A stretch of 64,000 nt of DNA, taken from assembly GCA_018062085.1 (NCBI GenBank), contig JAGOSY010000017.1:62001-126000 (forward strand), in the 5' to 3' direction. The notes beneath the pieces are model-generated. The model was not told the DNA's origin and made no database searches. It worked only from the letters and a program-made list of their open reading frames with translations. Positions 32,738-42,008 of this stretch are shown here, piece by piece; positions within the stretch are counted from its first letter, which is position 1, and each line of letters opens with the position of its first letter. The translations under genes and the position numbers were made by a program. Source of the stretch: a bacterium. Its GTDB lineage: Bacteria > Cyanobacteriota > Vampirovibrionia > Obscuribacterales > Obscuribacteraceae.

Positions 32738-33550
32738 TTACTTATTGCTAGTCGATGGCGCGTCGTGCAAAAAGTGCGACGGTGTATCTGGCACAGTCAG
32801 AATTGAATCTTTTAAGAGTAAGAACATTGTTGGTTGAATTTTCAACTCGCCACTGTAAGGGTGGCTATAGGCTGACAACATCCAGATGTTAAGGGCCATG
32901 GCAATGGCTACAAGGGTCGTCATCATGCCCTGAATTTTGGGAAATTCTGAGGCGAAAATATAGCTCAAAAAGATTGTTATAGAGGCTCCGAGACCGACTA
33001 TTAGCCAAAGCGCCGGTTGCATCGATGTTTGCGCTAGCAAAATGCGGGCGCGCCTGTGCTCACCAAGGCTCTGCATACTAGAGATCAAACCTTGCTGTAA
33101 ATTGCTCTGTCTATCGTTCTCTGGAACTGTCGATATAACTGATTCCCAAAGCTTTTGATAGGTTTCCCAGCCATGATTGATTTTTTCTCGGCGTTCCATC
33201 TTCGGCCATTCGCTGGTGATAACGTCGTCAACATACTCGCGACAAAGCTGCCTAATTCTTGGTCTATCGATATCTGATAGCCCTCGCGCTACTCTAAAAA
33301 TGCTGGCGACATTGCTAGCTTCTTGTTCGTCGTGCATGCGAGCGTCGTTGTACTTATCCATGGCTGAGGCCACCATGAAGCCCAGTAACACAGCAAAGAG
33401 TGTGCCCACCACTCCCATCATCGCTTCGCCAGCGCTGTGATGCTTTTCTAAAACTTCTTGTTTAAATGAGCGATTAACTAGCCATTGGCCAGCCAGAGCC
33501 AATGAGACAAATACAACTATGAGTAAAGCGCCGTGTTCTAATGTATACAT
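32738..33550 (-). CDS. DUF4239 (bestrophin-like) membrane protein
   Basis: 270 residues from ATG 33550; the frame is open further upstream without a ribosome site. N-terminal helices carry the VVGTLFAVLLGFMVASAMDKYNDAR block and the EASNVASIFRVARGL segment of DUF4239, followed by a soluble region and two C-terminal helices. A paralogue lies at 48580-49341. Function unknown. Confidence 0.75.
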   Translation of the reverse strand: MYTLEHGALLIVVFVSLALAGQWLVNRSFKQEVLEKHHSAGEAMMGVVGTLFAVLLGFMVASAMDKYNDARMHDEQEASNVASIFRVARGLSDIDRPRIRQLCREYVDDVITSEWPKMERREKINHGWETYQKLWESVISTVPENDRQSNLQQGLISSMQSLGEHRRARILLAQTSMQPALWLIVGLGASITIFLSYIFASEFPKIQGMMTTLVAIAMALNIWMLSAYSHPYSGELKIQPTMFLLLKDSILTVPDTPSHFLHDAPSTSNK

Positions 33551-33679
33551 GACTGCAGAGGATAGCAAATATGAGCTGGTCTGACTAGCGTCACTGTCAT
33601 GTAGATGCAGATAGATTGCGCACAACAATGCAGACCTTAATCTTGGTAGTCATATGCTGCCAGCAAGTAAGTTTGCTCC

Positions 33680-34816
33680 CTAGATAAAAACTGTAATTGC
33701 ATAGGACGCGGCAATACCTAAAATCACAAACAGAGCGTAAAGACTCAGAGCCAAGCGCTTTGAGACTTCTGTCCAAAGATAAGACATGGGTAAGATGCTG
33801 AATGTCCCAAGCGTAGCAAGAAATAACATGACATATGGAGCGGGCACTCCATGAGCATAGAGTTGTTGGGCGACTATTACGTCAAGGGCAATCGGAATGG
33901 GTAGAAGCACGGTTATCATGGCCAGGCCAGCGATAGCCGCAAAATTTACATGTGAAAAGATTGCTTGAAGTGGAAGCAGTTCCATAACGATCGAACTTAT
34001 TACTGCGGCACCAAGCATTAGAGGCACAGCAGACTTGATCAGGTGCCATAGATTCTTAATATATGCGCTGCTAATTTCCTTCAAGGTCTCGAAAAGACTT
34101 TTCTCGCATTCTTGGAGGTTAATTGGTAGTCCGCAAGCGGCTATTTGTTCGACTGGCTTTGGCTGAGACCTATTGTACAGATGGACAATTAAGGGCACGA
34201 ACACTAAGAGAACCACTGCCATCATCGAGTATTGCACTATCCCGAACGCCGTCGGTAGCCCAGTAAATATCATTGAGACAACGACAAAATTGAGAGTGGG
34301 AGAGCTAAACATGAACGATAGTGCCGATTCTATATTAGCTTTGCCCCTAGTTAGGCCGCAGGCGATTGGAACTGCACAATTGACGCAGACCCCGGCCGGA
34401 GCGCCAGTAAGGATACCTTTCAGCGTATTGAGATAAAGATTGCCACCAAGCTTTGGTGGATAGAATTGAAACACTGTGTGGAAAAGTGCACCCATTGTTA
34501 GTCCGAAAGACATACCGATGCGCATTGACCACACCCAGTTAGCAATTGATACTGTTACTCGATCAAAAAATGAGGGGTTGGCAGGAAGGCGCAGGATTTC
34601 TTCTGTCCAGATAAATGAAGAAACTTCGTGATGTCCAAGGACGGCAGCTTTGTGAAAGAGAGATGGATATCTTGAGCCAAACCAGAACAGTGCTAGCGCT
34701 ATAGCAGCAAAGCTGAGAAGGATAAAGAGGCGATAGAAGCAGCGTATATTCTTGCCAGCGAGCAACACTTCTCGCTTGGGAAGCTCTGGGGACCTCATAG
34801 AATACACATGTGTCAT
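33680..34816 (-). CDS. ArsP/DUF318-type permease
   Basis: 378 residues with about eight membrane helices in two halves separated by a cytoplasmic loop (about 215-250). The family-specific segment is GAPAGVCVNCAVPIACGLTRG, with the Cys pair that in ArsP-like permeases takes part in export of organoarsenicals, followed by FMFSSPTLN. Substrate here is unknown. Between a Na/Ca antiporter and a DUF4239 gene, all on the minus strand. Confidence 0.7.
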   Translation of the reverse strand: MTHVYSMRSPELPKREVLLAGKNIRCFYRLFILLSFAAIALALFWFGSRYPSLFHKAAVLGHHEVSSFIWTEEILRLPANPSFFDRVTVSIANWVWSMRIGMSFGLTMGALFHTVFQFYPPKLGGNLYLNTLKGILTGAPAGVCVNCAVPIACGLTRGKANIESALSFMFSSPTLNFVVVSMIFTGLPTAFGIVQYSMMAVVLLVFVPLIVHLYNRSQPKPVEQIAACGLPINLQECEKSLFETLKEISSAYIKNLWHLIKSAVPLMLGAAVISSIVMELLPLQAIFSHVNFAAIAGLAMITVLLPIPIALDVIVAQQLYAHGVPAPYVMLFLATLGTFSILPMSYLWTEVSKRLALSLYALFVILGIAASYAITVFI

Positions 34817-34913
34817 TGTTTCATTGACCCTTTAGTAGCACCACAAAAATATCGATATGGATGGTTTCGTACATTGTGTATTAGTGGTCCTGTTTTCTTG
34901 CTTGCAATAGCTC

Positions 34914-35921
34914 TCAATGCACTGTGAAAAGTAGATAATTGGCCATTATGTAAACTATTAGGATTGCTAGGGCGTCCCCAGCTAAAAACAAAAGCTTTTT
35001 CTCTGACCTATAGGTCAGTCCGATTACTACTATTGCCATTGAAATTACTGCCGTTAATGCAGTCAAAACGTTAATTTCAGAAACAGATCTTAGCAGTGGA
35101 GCTTTTAGGTAGCAAAAATCAATGATCGCGAGGATGGCCACATTGAAAAGATTGCTGCCCAAAAGATTCGCCACGGCCATGTCGAAGGCGCCGATACGAG
35201 CTGCTGCAACTGATACTGTAATTTCAGGCAGTGAAGTAGTAATGGCAATGAAAGAAGAGCCGATAAAGCTTTCTCCCCAGCCTGTGGTTTTTGCTATTTT
35301 TTCCCCGATTTCTGGCAAATAGCAGGCCGCAACCACGATCATTAGTGAGTATAGAGTAAAAAACAAAATTGACTTGCGCAGCGTCGCCCCCGGCTGCTCT
35401 GCTTCAGCTAACTCTCCGGCAAATTCTTTGACGCGATTTTTTTCATATGAGTAAATCAACTTCATGGCGAGCAGATAGACAACTATAAAAACTAAACTGA
35501 GCGGATCAATCGAGTTAAGGGCTGTCAGAATTGGTAGGTGTTTACCAAATAGGATGTCTACCGCAGCGAAGCTAACTAGTACTATGCCGAATCCAGCAGA
35601 TAGCATGTGTCCCTGGTGCACCATATGTGACACCGGTTTGCCTTTGGATAAAAGATCTAGGCCTGCTATCACCAGCATATTGAACATGCAACTGCCGAGG
35701 GTGCCACTCACTGCCATGTCCGGAAGGTCGTTAAAAGTAACGGCTGATACTCCGGTGATCAATTCTGGCAATGAGGTTATTGTTGCGAGGAGAACAAGCC
35801 CTACCCAGTTGCGTCCTAGACCTGTTTTGTCGGCAATGACATCTCCGTGAAAAGTGAGCTTCGTGCCAGCAAACATGATTATCCCTGCGCATAGGGCAAA
35901 TTCTATCCAGATGTTGACCAT
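34914..35921 (-). CDS. CaCA-family sodium/calcium antiporter
   Basis: 335 residues, ten membrane helices in two inverted repeats. The alpha-1 repeat reads TSLPELITGVSAV with GTLGSCMFNM; the alpha-2 repeat reads TTSLPEITVSVAAARIGAFDMAVANLLGSNLFN. These are the ion-binding helices of YrbG-like exchangers. It probably extrudes calcium or another divalent cation. Confidence 0.85.
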   Translation of the reverse strand: MVNIWIEFALCAGIIMFAGTKLTFHGDVIADKTGLGRNWVGLVLLATITSLPELITGVSAVTFNDLPDMAVSGTLGSCMFNMLVIAGLDLLSKGKPVSHMVHQGHMLSAGFGIVLVSFAAVDILFGKHLPILTALNSIDPLSLVFIVVYLLAMKLIYSYEKNRVKEFAGELAEAEQPGATLRKSILFFTLYSLMIVVAACYLPEIGEKIAKTTGWGESFIGSSFIAITTSLPEITVSVAAARIGAFDMAVANLLGSNLFNVAILAIIDFCYLKAPLLRSVSEINVLTALTAVISMAIVVIGLTYRSEKKLLFLAGDALAILIVYIMANYLLFTVH

Positions 35922-35954
35922 TGGTAGCGCACCGTGCTTTCAGGAAGAAAAGAG

Positions 35955-35991
35955 ACAACAAATAAGGTGCCGCTGACATCAGCGGCACCTT
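35955..35991 (-). terminator. intrinsic terminator
   Basis: A perfect 12-bp stem AAGGTGCCGCTG/CAGCGGCACCTT (35964-35991) with a four-base loop, followed on the minus strand by ATTTGTTGT. It lies 22 bases after the lipoprotein stop. Confidence 0.75.
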
Positions 35992-36013
35992 GAGGATATC
36001 AGAAACAGCAATT

Positions 36014-36277
36014 TTAGTGGCCTTTCTTTTCAGCCTTCTTTGATGTACTTTTTTTTGTTTCTTTGGTCTCTTCTGTCTTTACTTCAGTTGTTGCTTCAGC
36101 ATCAGTTGCGGCGGCATCTGCTTCTGCTTTAGCAGAAGTATCAGTGCTTGTAGTCGCTGTACTTTCGGTAGTTGCGGATGTTGTAGTACTTGTGGAAGCG
36201 GCGTCTTGCTGGGAGCATCCAGCTGTTGCAAAGGCAAACAGTGTCAGCGCTGCTAGCAAGTTTATAGAATGACGCAT
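36014..36277 (-). CDS. small lipoprotein with Ser/Thr/Lys-rich tail
   Basis: 87 residues from ATG 36277 with AGGAGAT five bases upstream. A lipoprotein signal ends in FATAGC. The mature part is low complexity: a Thr/Ser/Ala/Glu region and a Lys-rich end (KKSTSKKAEKKGH). Probably a surface lipoprotein; no conserved domain. Followed by a strong terminator. Confidence 0.7.
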   Translation of the reverse strand: MRHSINLLAALTLFAFATAGCSQQDAASTSTTTSATTESTATTSTDTSAKAEADAAATDAEATTEVKTEETKETKKSTSKKAEKKGH

Positions 36278-36420
36278 TTTATCTCCTAAGTAGATAGCGT
36301 ATTTGCAATTGGTGGTTACTAATTGGCGATCCTCGCTTGCCGAGACTTGGGCATGAGATAACAAGAAGGAGACGAATCCAAACCGATATCAGTGAGAATC
36401 ACCAGTCAAAAATGGTAGAT

Positions 36421-36483
36421 CAAAGTTCTTGCGGAAAGCTTTCCGCAAGAACTTTGCAACTAGCCTTACTGTTCGAAGGCTAG
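36421..36483. other. 36-bp perfect palindrome and adjacent hairpin
   Basis: Bases 36421-36456 are a perfect 36-bp palindrome centred on AAAGCTTT. Next to it CTAGCCTT (36460-36467) pairs with AAGGCTAG (36476-36483). Both lie just downstream of the first sensor kinase gene on the minus strand. There is no T tract, so they may act as a mRNA 3'-end stabiliser or rho-type site rather than a classical terminator. Confidence 0.7.
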
Positions 36484-36489
36484 GTAGAA

Positions 36490-37863
36490 CTAGCTAAAAC
36501 TGGGAAACGTGACTGTAAATGTTGAACCTATTCCATTGTTGCCTGGTTCGACTTTAATTGCTGCGTTGTGGTGACTGGCGACATCATTGACAATCGCTAG
36601 GCCAAGACCAGAACCGTCTTGTGAGGCTCCTTCTGCTCGGTAAAAGCGTTCAAATATTCGTTCTTTATCTTGCTCTTTAATTCCGCACCCAGTGTCTCTC
36701 ACGTTTAGAGTTACGCTTTCTTGCGAAACCGTTAAGCCGACAATAACTTTGCCTCCAGCTGGGGTGTATTTAATGGCGTTGTCGACAAGGTTGCCGACCA
36801 GTTCATGAATACCCACGCGGTCGCCGGTGATCAATGCCGGTTGATCTGATGGCCCAAAACCTATGTCGATATTCTTTTTTATTGCCTGGTTAATATGCTG
36901 TTCTACGACGTCTGAGGCCACGAAATTGAGATCAATCATCTCGTCTGTGGCAATTGTTCGCGTCGCTGAATCGTTTCGTGCCAGAACCAACAGCTGCGAG
37001 ATTAGGTGAGACGTTCTATCCAGACCTTTGTCAATTTGCTCCATCATATTTCGCATTTCGCCCAGGGTTTGCGTTTTAATACCCAGGCTAGAGTAAGTTT
37101 TTAGACCGGCTAATGGGGTTCTAAGTTGATGTGAGGCATTGGCGAGGAAGCGCTGTTTGGTTTTTGCATCTTCGCGCAGAATGTCAAGCAGCCTGTTGAT
37201 TGCCTTTACTAGGGGGTATGTCTCTTCGGGTGAGATAGTATCGTCTATGGTGCTAAGGTCGCCAGAGCTTCGTGCGGAAATGGCTAGTTGTAATTGTTTT
37301 AACGGTTGTAAGCCCACGCTGATGCCAAACCAAACGGCTGATGCCCCGAGGATAGCCATTAACAGTTGCGGCAGAATGATTGTGACCAGAATCGATTGTG
37401 ATAGTTGTTTGCGGCTCTGTAGCGTCTCCGCCACTTGGATTATCACTTCCTCTTTCATTCCTTCGGCGGTAGTATTAAGCTCTGCAATCCTTACTTCATC
37501 TTTGCCAATACGAGTAGTTCTAAACGTTGGACGCTCACTAGAAAGGTTCTGTAGGGGCTTGGGAAGGCATTCGTCACCAGATAGTCGCTCTCCTTTGGAA
37601 CTCAAAACCTGGTAATAGAAACGATCAGTATTGTCGTGGCGTAGTATGGCCTGCGCCGCTGGCGGCAAGTCGATAACCAATTTTTCATTCTTTATGCGAA
37701 TTCTAGCTGCAACTGAGTCGGCGGAGTTGACTAGTTCACGATCAAAGGCATCACTGGCAAATTTAACAGCTAGCCAGTATCCGCCGATTGCACTTACTAG
37801 CCAGATTGATCCAAGCAGAAGGGATAACCACAGCACAAGTCTTTTGCGAATAGAACGTCTCAT
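36490..37863 (-). CDS. sensor histidine kinase with 2CSK_N domain
   Basis: 457 residues. Membrane helices at about 8-33 and 156-182 flank an extracytoplasmic 2CSK_N-like domain (NSADSVAARIRIKNEKLVIDLP ... YYQVLSSKGERLSGDE). HAMP follows, then HisKA with H245 (ANASHQLRTPLAG), N box NLVDNAIKYTP and G boxes DTGCGI and GSGLGLAI. It resembles TctE/QseC kinases. It overlaps the response regulator gene by ATGA. Confidence 0.9.
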   Translation of the reverse strand: MRRSIRKRLVLWLSLLLGSIWLVSAIGGYWLAVKFASDAFDRELVNSADSVAARIRIKNEKLVIDLPPAAQAILRHDNTDRFYYQVLSSKGERLSGDECLPKPLQNLSSERPTFRTTRIGKDEVRIAELNTTAEGMKEEVIIQVAETLQSRKQLSQSILVTIILPQLLMAILGASAVWFGISVGLQPLKQLQLAISARSSGDLSTIDDTISPEETYPLVKAINRLLDILREDAKTKQRFLANASHQLRTPLAGLKTYSSLGIKTQTLGEMRNMMEQIDKGLDRTSHLISQLLVLARNDSATRTIATDEMIDLNFVASDVVEQHINQAIKKNIDIGFGPSDQPALITGDRVGIHELVGNLVDNAIKYTPAGGKVIVGLTVSQESVTLNVRDTGCGIKEQDKERIFERFYRAEGASQDGSGLGLAIVNDVASHHNAAIKVEPGNNGIGSTFTVTFPSFS

Positions 37864-38528
37864 TCAAAATTTTCCAAAAGATAGCCAAAGCCGTGTATTG
37901 TCCTGATTTTTACTTGTGTGCCTTCTAGTTTTCGACGCAGTCTGTGAATAACGATTTCAATTGCATTCTCGCTAGGTTCTTCTTCCCATGTGGCAACGTG
38001 TTCTACAAAAAGGCGCTTTCCCACAAGTTTTCCTGCTCGCTTAAGAAGCAATTCCAAGACGGCTACCTCTCGTTGAGTAAATTCGGCTAGCTCATCGTTA
38101 ATAAATAGTTCTCTCGTGTTGATTACAAATCTAATTGGCCCGTGTTCTATCTCCATGCGATTGCCCCAGACATTCTTGCGCAATAGCGCTCTAATTCGAG
38201 CTTCTAATTCACCGAAGTCGAAGGGCTTTGTTAGGTAATCATTGGCTCCTAAGTCTAGGCCCGCAATTCGGTCGGAAACAGCGTCTCGTGCGGTTATAAC
38301 AATAACGGGTACTGGGTTGCCGTCAGCTCTTAACTCTTTGAGTACCTGGCTGCCATCGATTTCGGGTAAACCCAAGTCGAGTACGAGTATGTCATAGGTC
38401 GATAGTTTGAGGGCGCTAGAGGCTTCTGTACCCGTTCTTACGGCGTCAACGTTGTAACCTTTTGACTCCAAACCCAGGCGTAAGGCATTTGCAAAGAATT
38501 CGTCGTCTTCAGCGAGTAACAGTCTCAT
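37860..38528 (-). CDS. OmpR-family response regulator
   Basis: 222 residues. Receiver with D8-D9, phosphoacceptor D51 (LVLDLGLPEIDG) and K101 (LTKPF); C-terminal winged helix with FTQREVAVLELLL and SENAIEIVIHRLRRKLEG. It is the partner of the overlapping kinase gene and is paralogous to the regulator at 42001-42663. Targets unknown. Confidence 0.9.
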   Translation of the reverse strand: MRLLLAEDDEFFANALRLGLESKGYNVDAVRTGTEASSALKLSTYDILVLDLGLPEIDGSQVLKELRADGNPVPVIVITARDAVSDRIAGLDLGANDYLTKPFDFGELEARIRALLRKNVWGNRMEIEHGPIRFVINTRELFINDELAEFTQREVAVLELLLKRAGKLVGKRLFVEHVATWEEEPSENAIEIVIHRLRRKLEGTQVKIRTIHGFGYLLENFE

Positions 38529-38720
38529 ATTTTATGCGCCGTCCTTGAGCAAGCAATACGCAAGAAATTGTTTATAAGCTTTAGTGTCAAATGCATGCTA
38601 GTTTTCCTGGACCATAGAGGATAAAGTGCTGAGCGACCTCGCCCGGCCAGATCGGCCAAGCTTAATATTATTTTCTTGCGGTTTGCTGTCGCTAGCTAGT
38701 GCTTGGCCTTCAAATGATTT

Positions 38721-39218
38721 TCACGAAGCTTCGATCTTTGGTAGCTTCATGCACGCTGACTGGTTATGTCTTCGCTTGTTTCTTGTTAAATCTTGATAGA
38801 TGAGCCCATCGTTAGTTGATTGCTGCTCTGTAAGTGCACGACTAGTAGTGCCTCTTTGGGCAGTTTTTGATTTTTCTGGTGTAAATTTGTGCGGCGTTTC
38901 ATGCCAAGATACCAAATTTGGAAAGATACAAAGTTCTGACAGAATTCCAGGGTGAATTTGTTCAGCCTCACCGAGAACAACTCGTCTACCGTCGCTCAGC
39001 GAGCTTAATGCGTACCACATTTTGCCGCCGTCAAATGACTCTATGTCATAGAGTCCGAACCATTCATGGAAGCCATGGTGTCGAATGTAATGAGCGCTGA
39101 ACAGTGCAAGCTTTTTCTTCAGGTCATGACTCTCTTTGCGCTTTAGTTCGTAGCCAATGCCTAGTAGTAATGACAAACAGCCCAGAGAGAGTAATTTTGT
39201 GGTAACTTCAAGATCCAT
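38721..39218 (-). CDS. membrane-anchored protein of unknown function
   Basis: 165 residues with AGGAAA four bases before the ATG. One N-terminal helix (TTKLLSLGCLSLLLGIGY) precedes a basic region and a domain with HEWFGLYDIESFDGGKMWYALSSL, then a polar tail. No family recognised. Divergent from the DUF389 gene, sharing a palindrome-rich intergenic region. Confidence 0.5.
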   Translation of the reverse strand: MDLEVTTKLLSLGCLSLLLGIGYELKRKESHDLKKKLALFSAHYIRHHGFHEWFGLYDIESFDGGKMWYALSSLSDGRRVVLGEAEQIHPGILSELCIFPNLVSWHETPHKFTPEKSKTAQRGTTSRALTEQQSTNDGLIYQDLTRNKRRHNQSACMKLPKIEAS

Positions 39219-39271
39219 TTCTTTCCTGTTTTACCGTCTCCCAGCGTGCATGAGATGAAATCCGATTCTTC

Positions 39272-39337
39272 GACGGTATGTTACCGTCAATTAGTTCGTT
39301 CGTCAAACAAATCAATTGTTGCTAAGCTCAGCTTAGC
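39272..39337. promoter_or_regulatory. two 7-3-7 palindromes between divergent genes
   Basis: GACGGTA-tgt-TACCGTC (39272-39288) and GCTAAGC-tca-GCTTAGC (39321-39337) are both perfect inverted repeats with three-base spacers, 53 and 102 bases upstream of the DUF389 start. A further half site TTACCGTC is at 39231-39238. They may bind a dimeric regulator; alternatively the second is a leader hairpin. Confidence 0.5.
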
Positions 39338-39389
39338 TCTCTGATTGGGTTGCGTGTTTGAGGCTTCGCCGTTTTGAGTAAAGGAGTTT

Positions 39390-40544
39390 ATGTCCATTAA
39401 GTTGATATCGCACGTAGAAGACTCGCAGCTGGCTGCTTTACAGAAGCGCTTGGAGTCAATCAGTCTTCTCACTCCGGAGTTTATCGTCTTGCTGGCTGGG
39501 TCTACTGTTATTGCTACATTCGGACTCTTTCAAAATAGCGCAGCTGTGATCATTGGAGCCATGATTATTGCTCCGCTTATGCGACCACTTGTTGCGTTGT
39601 CTCTTGCAACCATAACTGCCGACACTGCACTTCTTCGTAGGGCCATGTTTACTCTAGTTGTAGGCTCAATAACTGGCTTATTAATCGCTACTATCATGGC
39701 CTCTTTTCTTCGCTCGCTTGAGCTTAGTCCAGAAATTCTAGGTAGGACCCATCCTACTTTGCTTGATCTGGGTGTGGCGCTGATTGCTGGGGCCATTGGT
39801 GCCTATTGCCAGACCAATCAGAAGTTGGCCGACAGTCTTGCTGGCGTTGCCATAGCTGTTGCGCTGGTGCCCCCTTTAAGTGTGGTTGGCATTGGTCTTG
39901 CCCTAAATGATGTCTCAATTTGGTCAGGAGCAGCGTTGCTCTATGCGACAAATTTGATTGGTATCACTCTGGCCGGTTCTCTTGTGTTTCTGCTTATGGG
40001 TTATACACCGTTGCAGCAGGCTAAGAAGGGTCTGGCAATTTCTGCGGCCATGACTATTTTGCTTATTCTGCCATTGGCGTTAAGTATGCGTGAACTTGTG
40101 CTTGAGAATCAGATTAGCGCCAAAGTTCGTAGTCTACTGAAGGATAAAACCCTTACTTTTCGAGGCGTTCTATTGCGCGAAGTAGAGGTGAAGCGCTTCA
40201 GAACCCCAATGCGTGTTATTGCTACGGTGATTGCTTCTAATTGGCCCATTTCGGCCAATCAAGTCAAGTTAGTACAAGACTTTTTGGTGAAGGAAATTGG
40301 TATACCTATAGAGTTTAGGCTGCGCATAATTCCCTCTCAGGAGTTATCTGTTTACGATATTTTGCCTGAAGAAGCGCCCAAAACTCAATTAGTACAGCCG
40401 CTACCGACTACTGATGCCGGTACTGTAGAGCCGGAGCCGGCGTCAACTACTGTCGGTACTGTAGAGCCAGAGCCGACAGCAACAACATCTGTTCCCGCGA
40501 ATAGTAAAGCCGTGACTGAATCTGGTTTGGGTGAAGGTAAATGA
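39390..40544 (+). CDS. DUF389 membrane protein
   Basis: 384 residues, ATG 39390 with AAAGGAG four bases upstream. Six to seven helices with the DUF389 hallmarks STVIATFGLFQNSAAVIIGAMIIAPLM and SLAGVAIAVALVPPLSVVGI, a soluble C-terminal domain and a Thr/Pro/Glu tail with a repeated GTVEPEP unit. Function of the family is not established. Its stop directly abuts the stop of the convergent second kinase gene with no base between. Confidence 0.85.
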   Translation: MSIKLISHVEDSQLAALQKRLESISLLTPEFIVLLAGSTVIATFGLFQNSAAVIIGAMIIAPLMRPLVALSLATITADTALLRRAMFTLVVGSITGLLIATIMASFLRSLELSPEILGRTHPTLLDLGVALIAGAIGAYCQTNQKLADSLAGVAIAVALVPPLSVVGIGLALNDVSIWSGAALLYATNLIGITLAGSLVFLLMGYTPLQQAKKGLAISAAMTILLILPLALSMRELVLENQISAKVRSLLKDKTLTFRGVLLREVEVKRFRTPMRVIATVIASNWPISANQVKLVQDFLVKEIGIPIEFRLRIIPSQELSVYDILPEEAPKTQLVQPLPTTDAGTVEPEPASTTVGTVEPEPTATTSVPANSKAVTESGLGEGK

Positions 40545-42008
40545 TTAACCGTTTTTCGGGAAGCTAATGGTTATGGAAGTGCCCTTGCCGTTCGCGCCTG
40601 ATGCCACTGTCGTAGTGGCATTATGAGTGGTGGCAATTTCTTTGACGATTGCGAGACCCAGGCCGGTTCCGGGCTTGTCTGTTGCGGCGCCTCGATAGAA
40701 CCGTTCAAAGACTTTTTCTCTCTCGTTTGTCGGGATGCCACAGCCATCGTCTTCGATTGTTAATAAGGTTCTATCAGCTTCGACCATAATTTTGACTACT
40801 ACCTTACCGCCTGGTTCCGAGTAGAGAATGCTATTTTCAATCAGGTTGGAAATTAGCTCTTCGAGGCCGTTGCGATCGCCATAGACAATTGCCGGTTCTG
40901 ATGATGCCAGAAACTCAAATTCAAGTTTGTTGCGAATTGCCTCGGGAACATGCCCTGCAGTGACTGCTGATGCTATCGTGCTGAGATCAATCTGAGTAAA
41001 GGGTTTTACAGCATTGGCTCCTGGTTCAGAGCGTGCCAGTACTAATAGTCGATTGACCATGCGGCTCATGCGGTTAATTGCTGCCTCTAGGTCGGCCAGT
41101 ACATCTTGTACTTCTGCGTCTTTGACCATCTTGCGCACGAGATCGCAGTAAGTTGTCACCACTGCCAGCGGTGTTCTTAGTTGGTGAGCGGCATTTGAGG
41201 TGAAGCGTTTTTGCAATTCAATATCATTTTCAAGTTGCTTGAATAGCCGATTTAGTGCCTTAATTAGCGAAATTATTTCTACTGGTTCGTCTACGTTTAG
41301 CGGGCACAGATCGCCAGCTGCTCTTGCTTGCACTGCCTGCTCTACATTTGCTAGTGGGCGCAAACCCCGCCCGACCCCGATCCAGATCGCCCCGGCGCCG
41401 CAGATTATTATGGCAATTTGTGCTAGAAAAATACTAATCGAAATCTGATTGGCTAGTTCTTTGCGAGTATTTCTAGTTTCGGCGGCTTGAATGACAACAT
41501 GATCAAAGATCGAATCTGGTGTTGGCACAGTTAGAGTCATTACTCTAATTTCTCGACCTTTGAATTCAATGGTGCGAAAACTTGGCTCTGCTTCGACCTT
41601 CGTTGATGTCGAGGATGTATTTGCATCAACGATATTCGGGGAGTTGATGGGGGCACTCTGCTCTGAGCTGTTTTGGGCGATTGTTGGAGGTAGAGGCAAT
41701 AGCTTGTCGCCTGAGATGACTTTGCCATCAGGGGAAATCACTTGAAAATAGAAATCATCTTGATAATTGTGCTTGAGGATAGCTAGGGCTGCTGGTGGAA
41801 GATCGACTGTCAACCTGTCGCCCTTGGTTTTAATTCTGGCAATGACAGAGTCAGCTGAGTTGGCCAGCTGCTTGTCATAAATGCTACGTGCTAAGGCTAA
41901 GCCAAGAAAGTAAGAGGCTACTGTGCTCAGCAGTGCCAGGCTTAGTAGTGGCACAAGAAGCCAAATTAACAGCTGATACTTGATAGATTTCTTCCACTGT
42001 CTACTCAA
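40545..42008 (-). CDS. sensor histidine kinase, second 2CSK_N paralogue
   Basis: 487 residues from a TTG at 42008 that overlaps the regulator gene by 8 bases. Architecture is that of the kinase at 36.5 kb: helix, 2CSK_N-like domain (NSADSVIARIKTKGDRLTVDLPPAALAIL), helix, HAMP, HisKA (TSNAAHQLRTPLAV), NLIENSILYSEP and GTGLGLAI. The sensor domain contains an extra Ser/Asn-rich insert of about 30 residues. Confidence 0.9.
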   Translation of the reverse strand: MSRQWKKSIKYQLLIWLLVPLLSLALLSTVASYFLGLALARSIYDKQLANSADSVIARIKTKGDRLTVDLPPAALAILKHNYQDDFYFQVISPDGKVISGDKLLPLPPTIAQNSSEQSAPINSPNIVDANTSSTSTKVEAEPSFRTIEFKGREIRVMTLTVPTPDSIFDHVVIQAAETRNTRKELANQISISIFLAQIAIIICGAGAIWIGVGRGLRPLANVEQAVQARAAGDLCPLNVDEPVEIISLIKALNRLFKQLENDIELQKRFTSNAAHQLRTPLAVVTTYCDLVRKMVKDAEVQDVLADLEAAINRMSRMVNRLLVLARSEPGANAVKPFTQIDLSTIASAVTAGHVPEAIRNKLEFEFLASSEPAIVYGDRNGLEELISNLIENSILYSEPGGKVVVKIMVEADRTLLTIEDDGCGIPTNEREKVFERFYRGAATDKPGTGLGLAIVKEIATTHNATTTVASGANGKGTSITISFPKNG

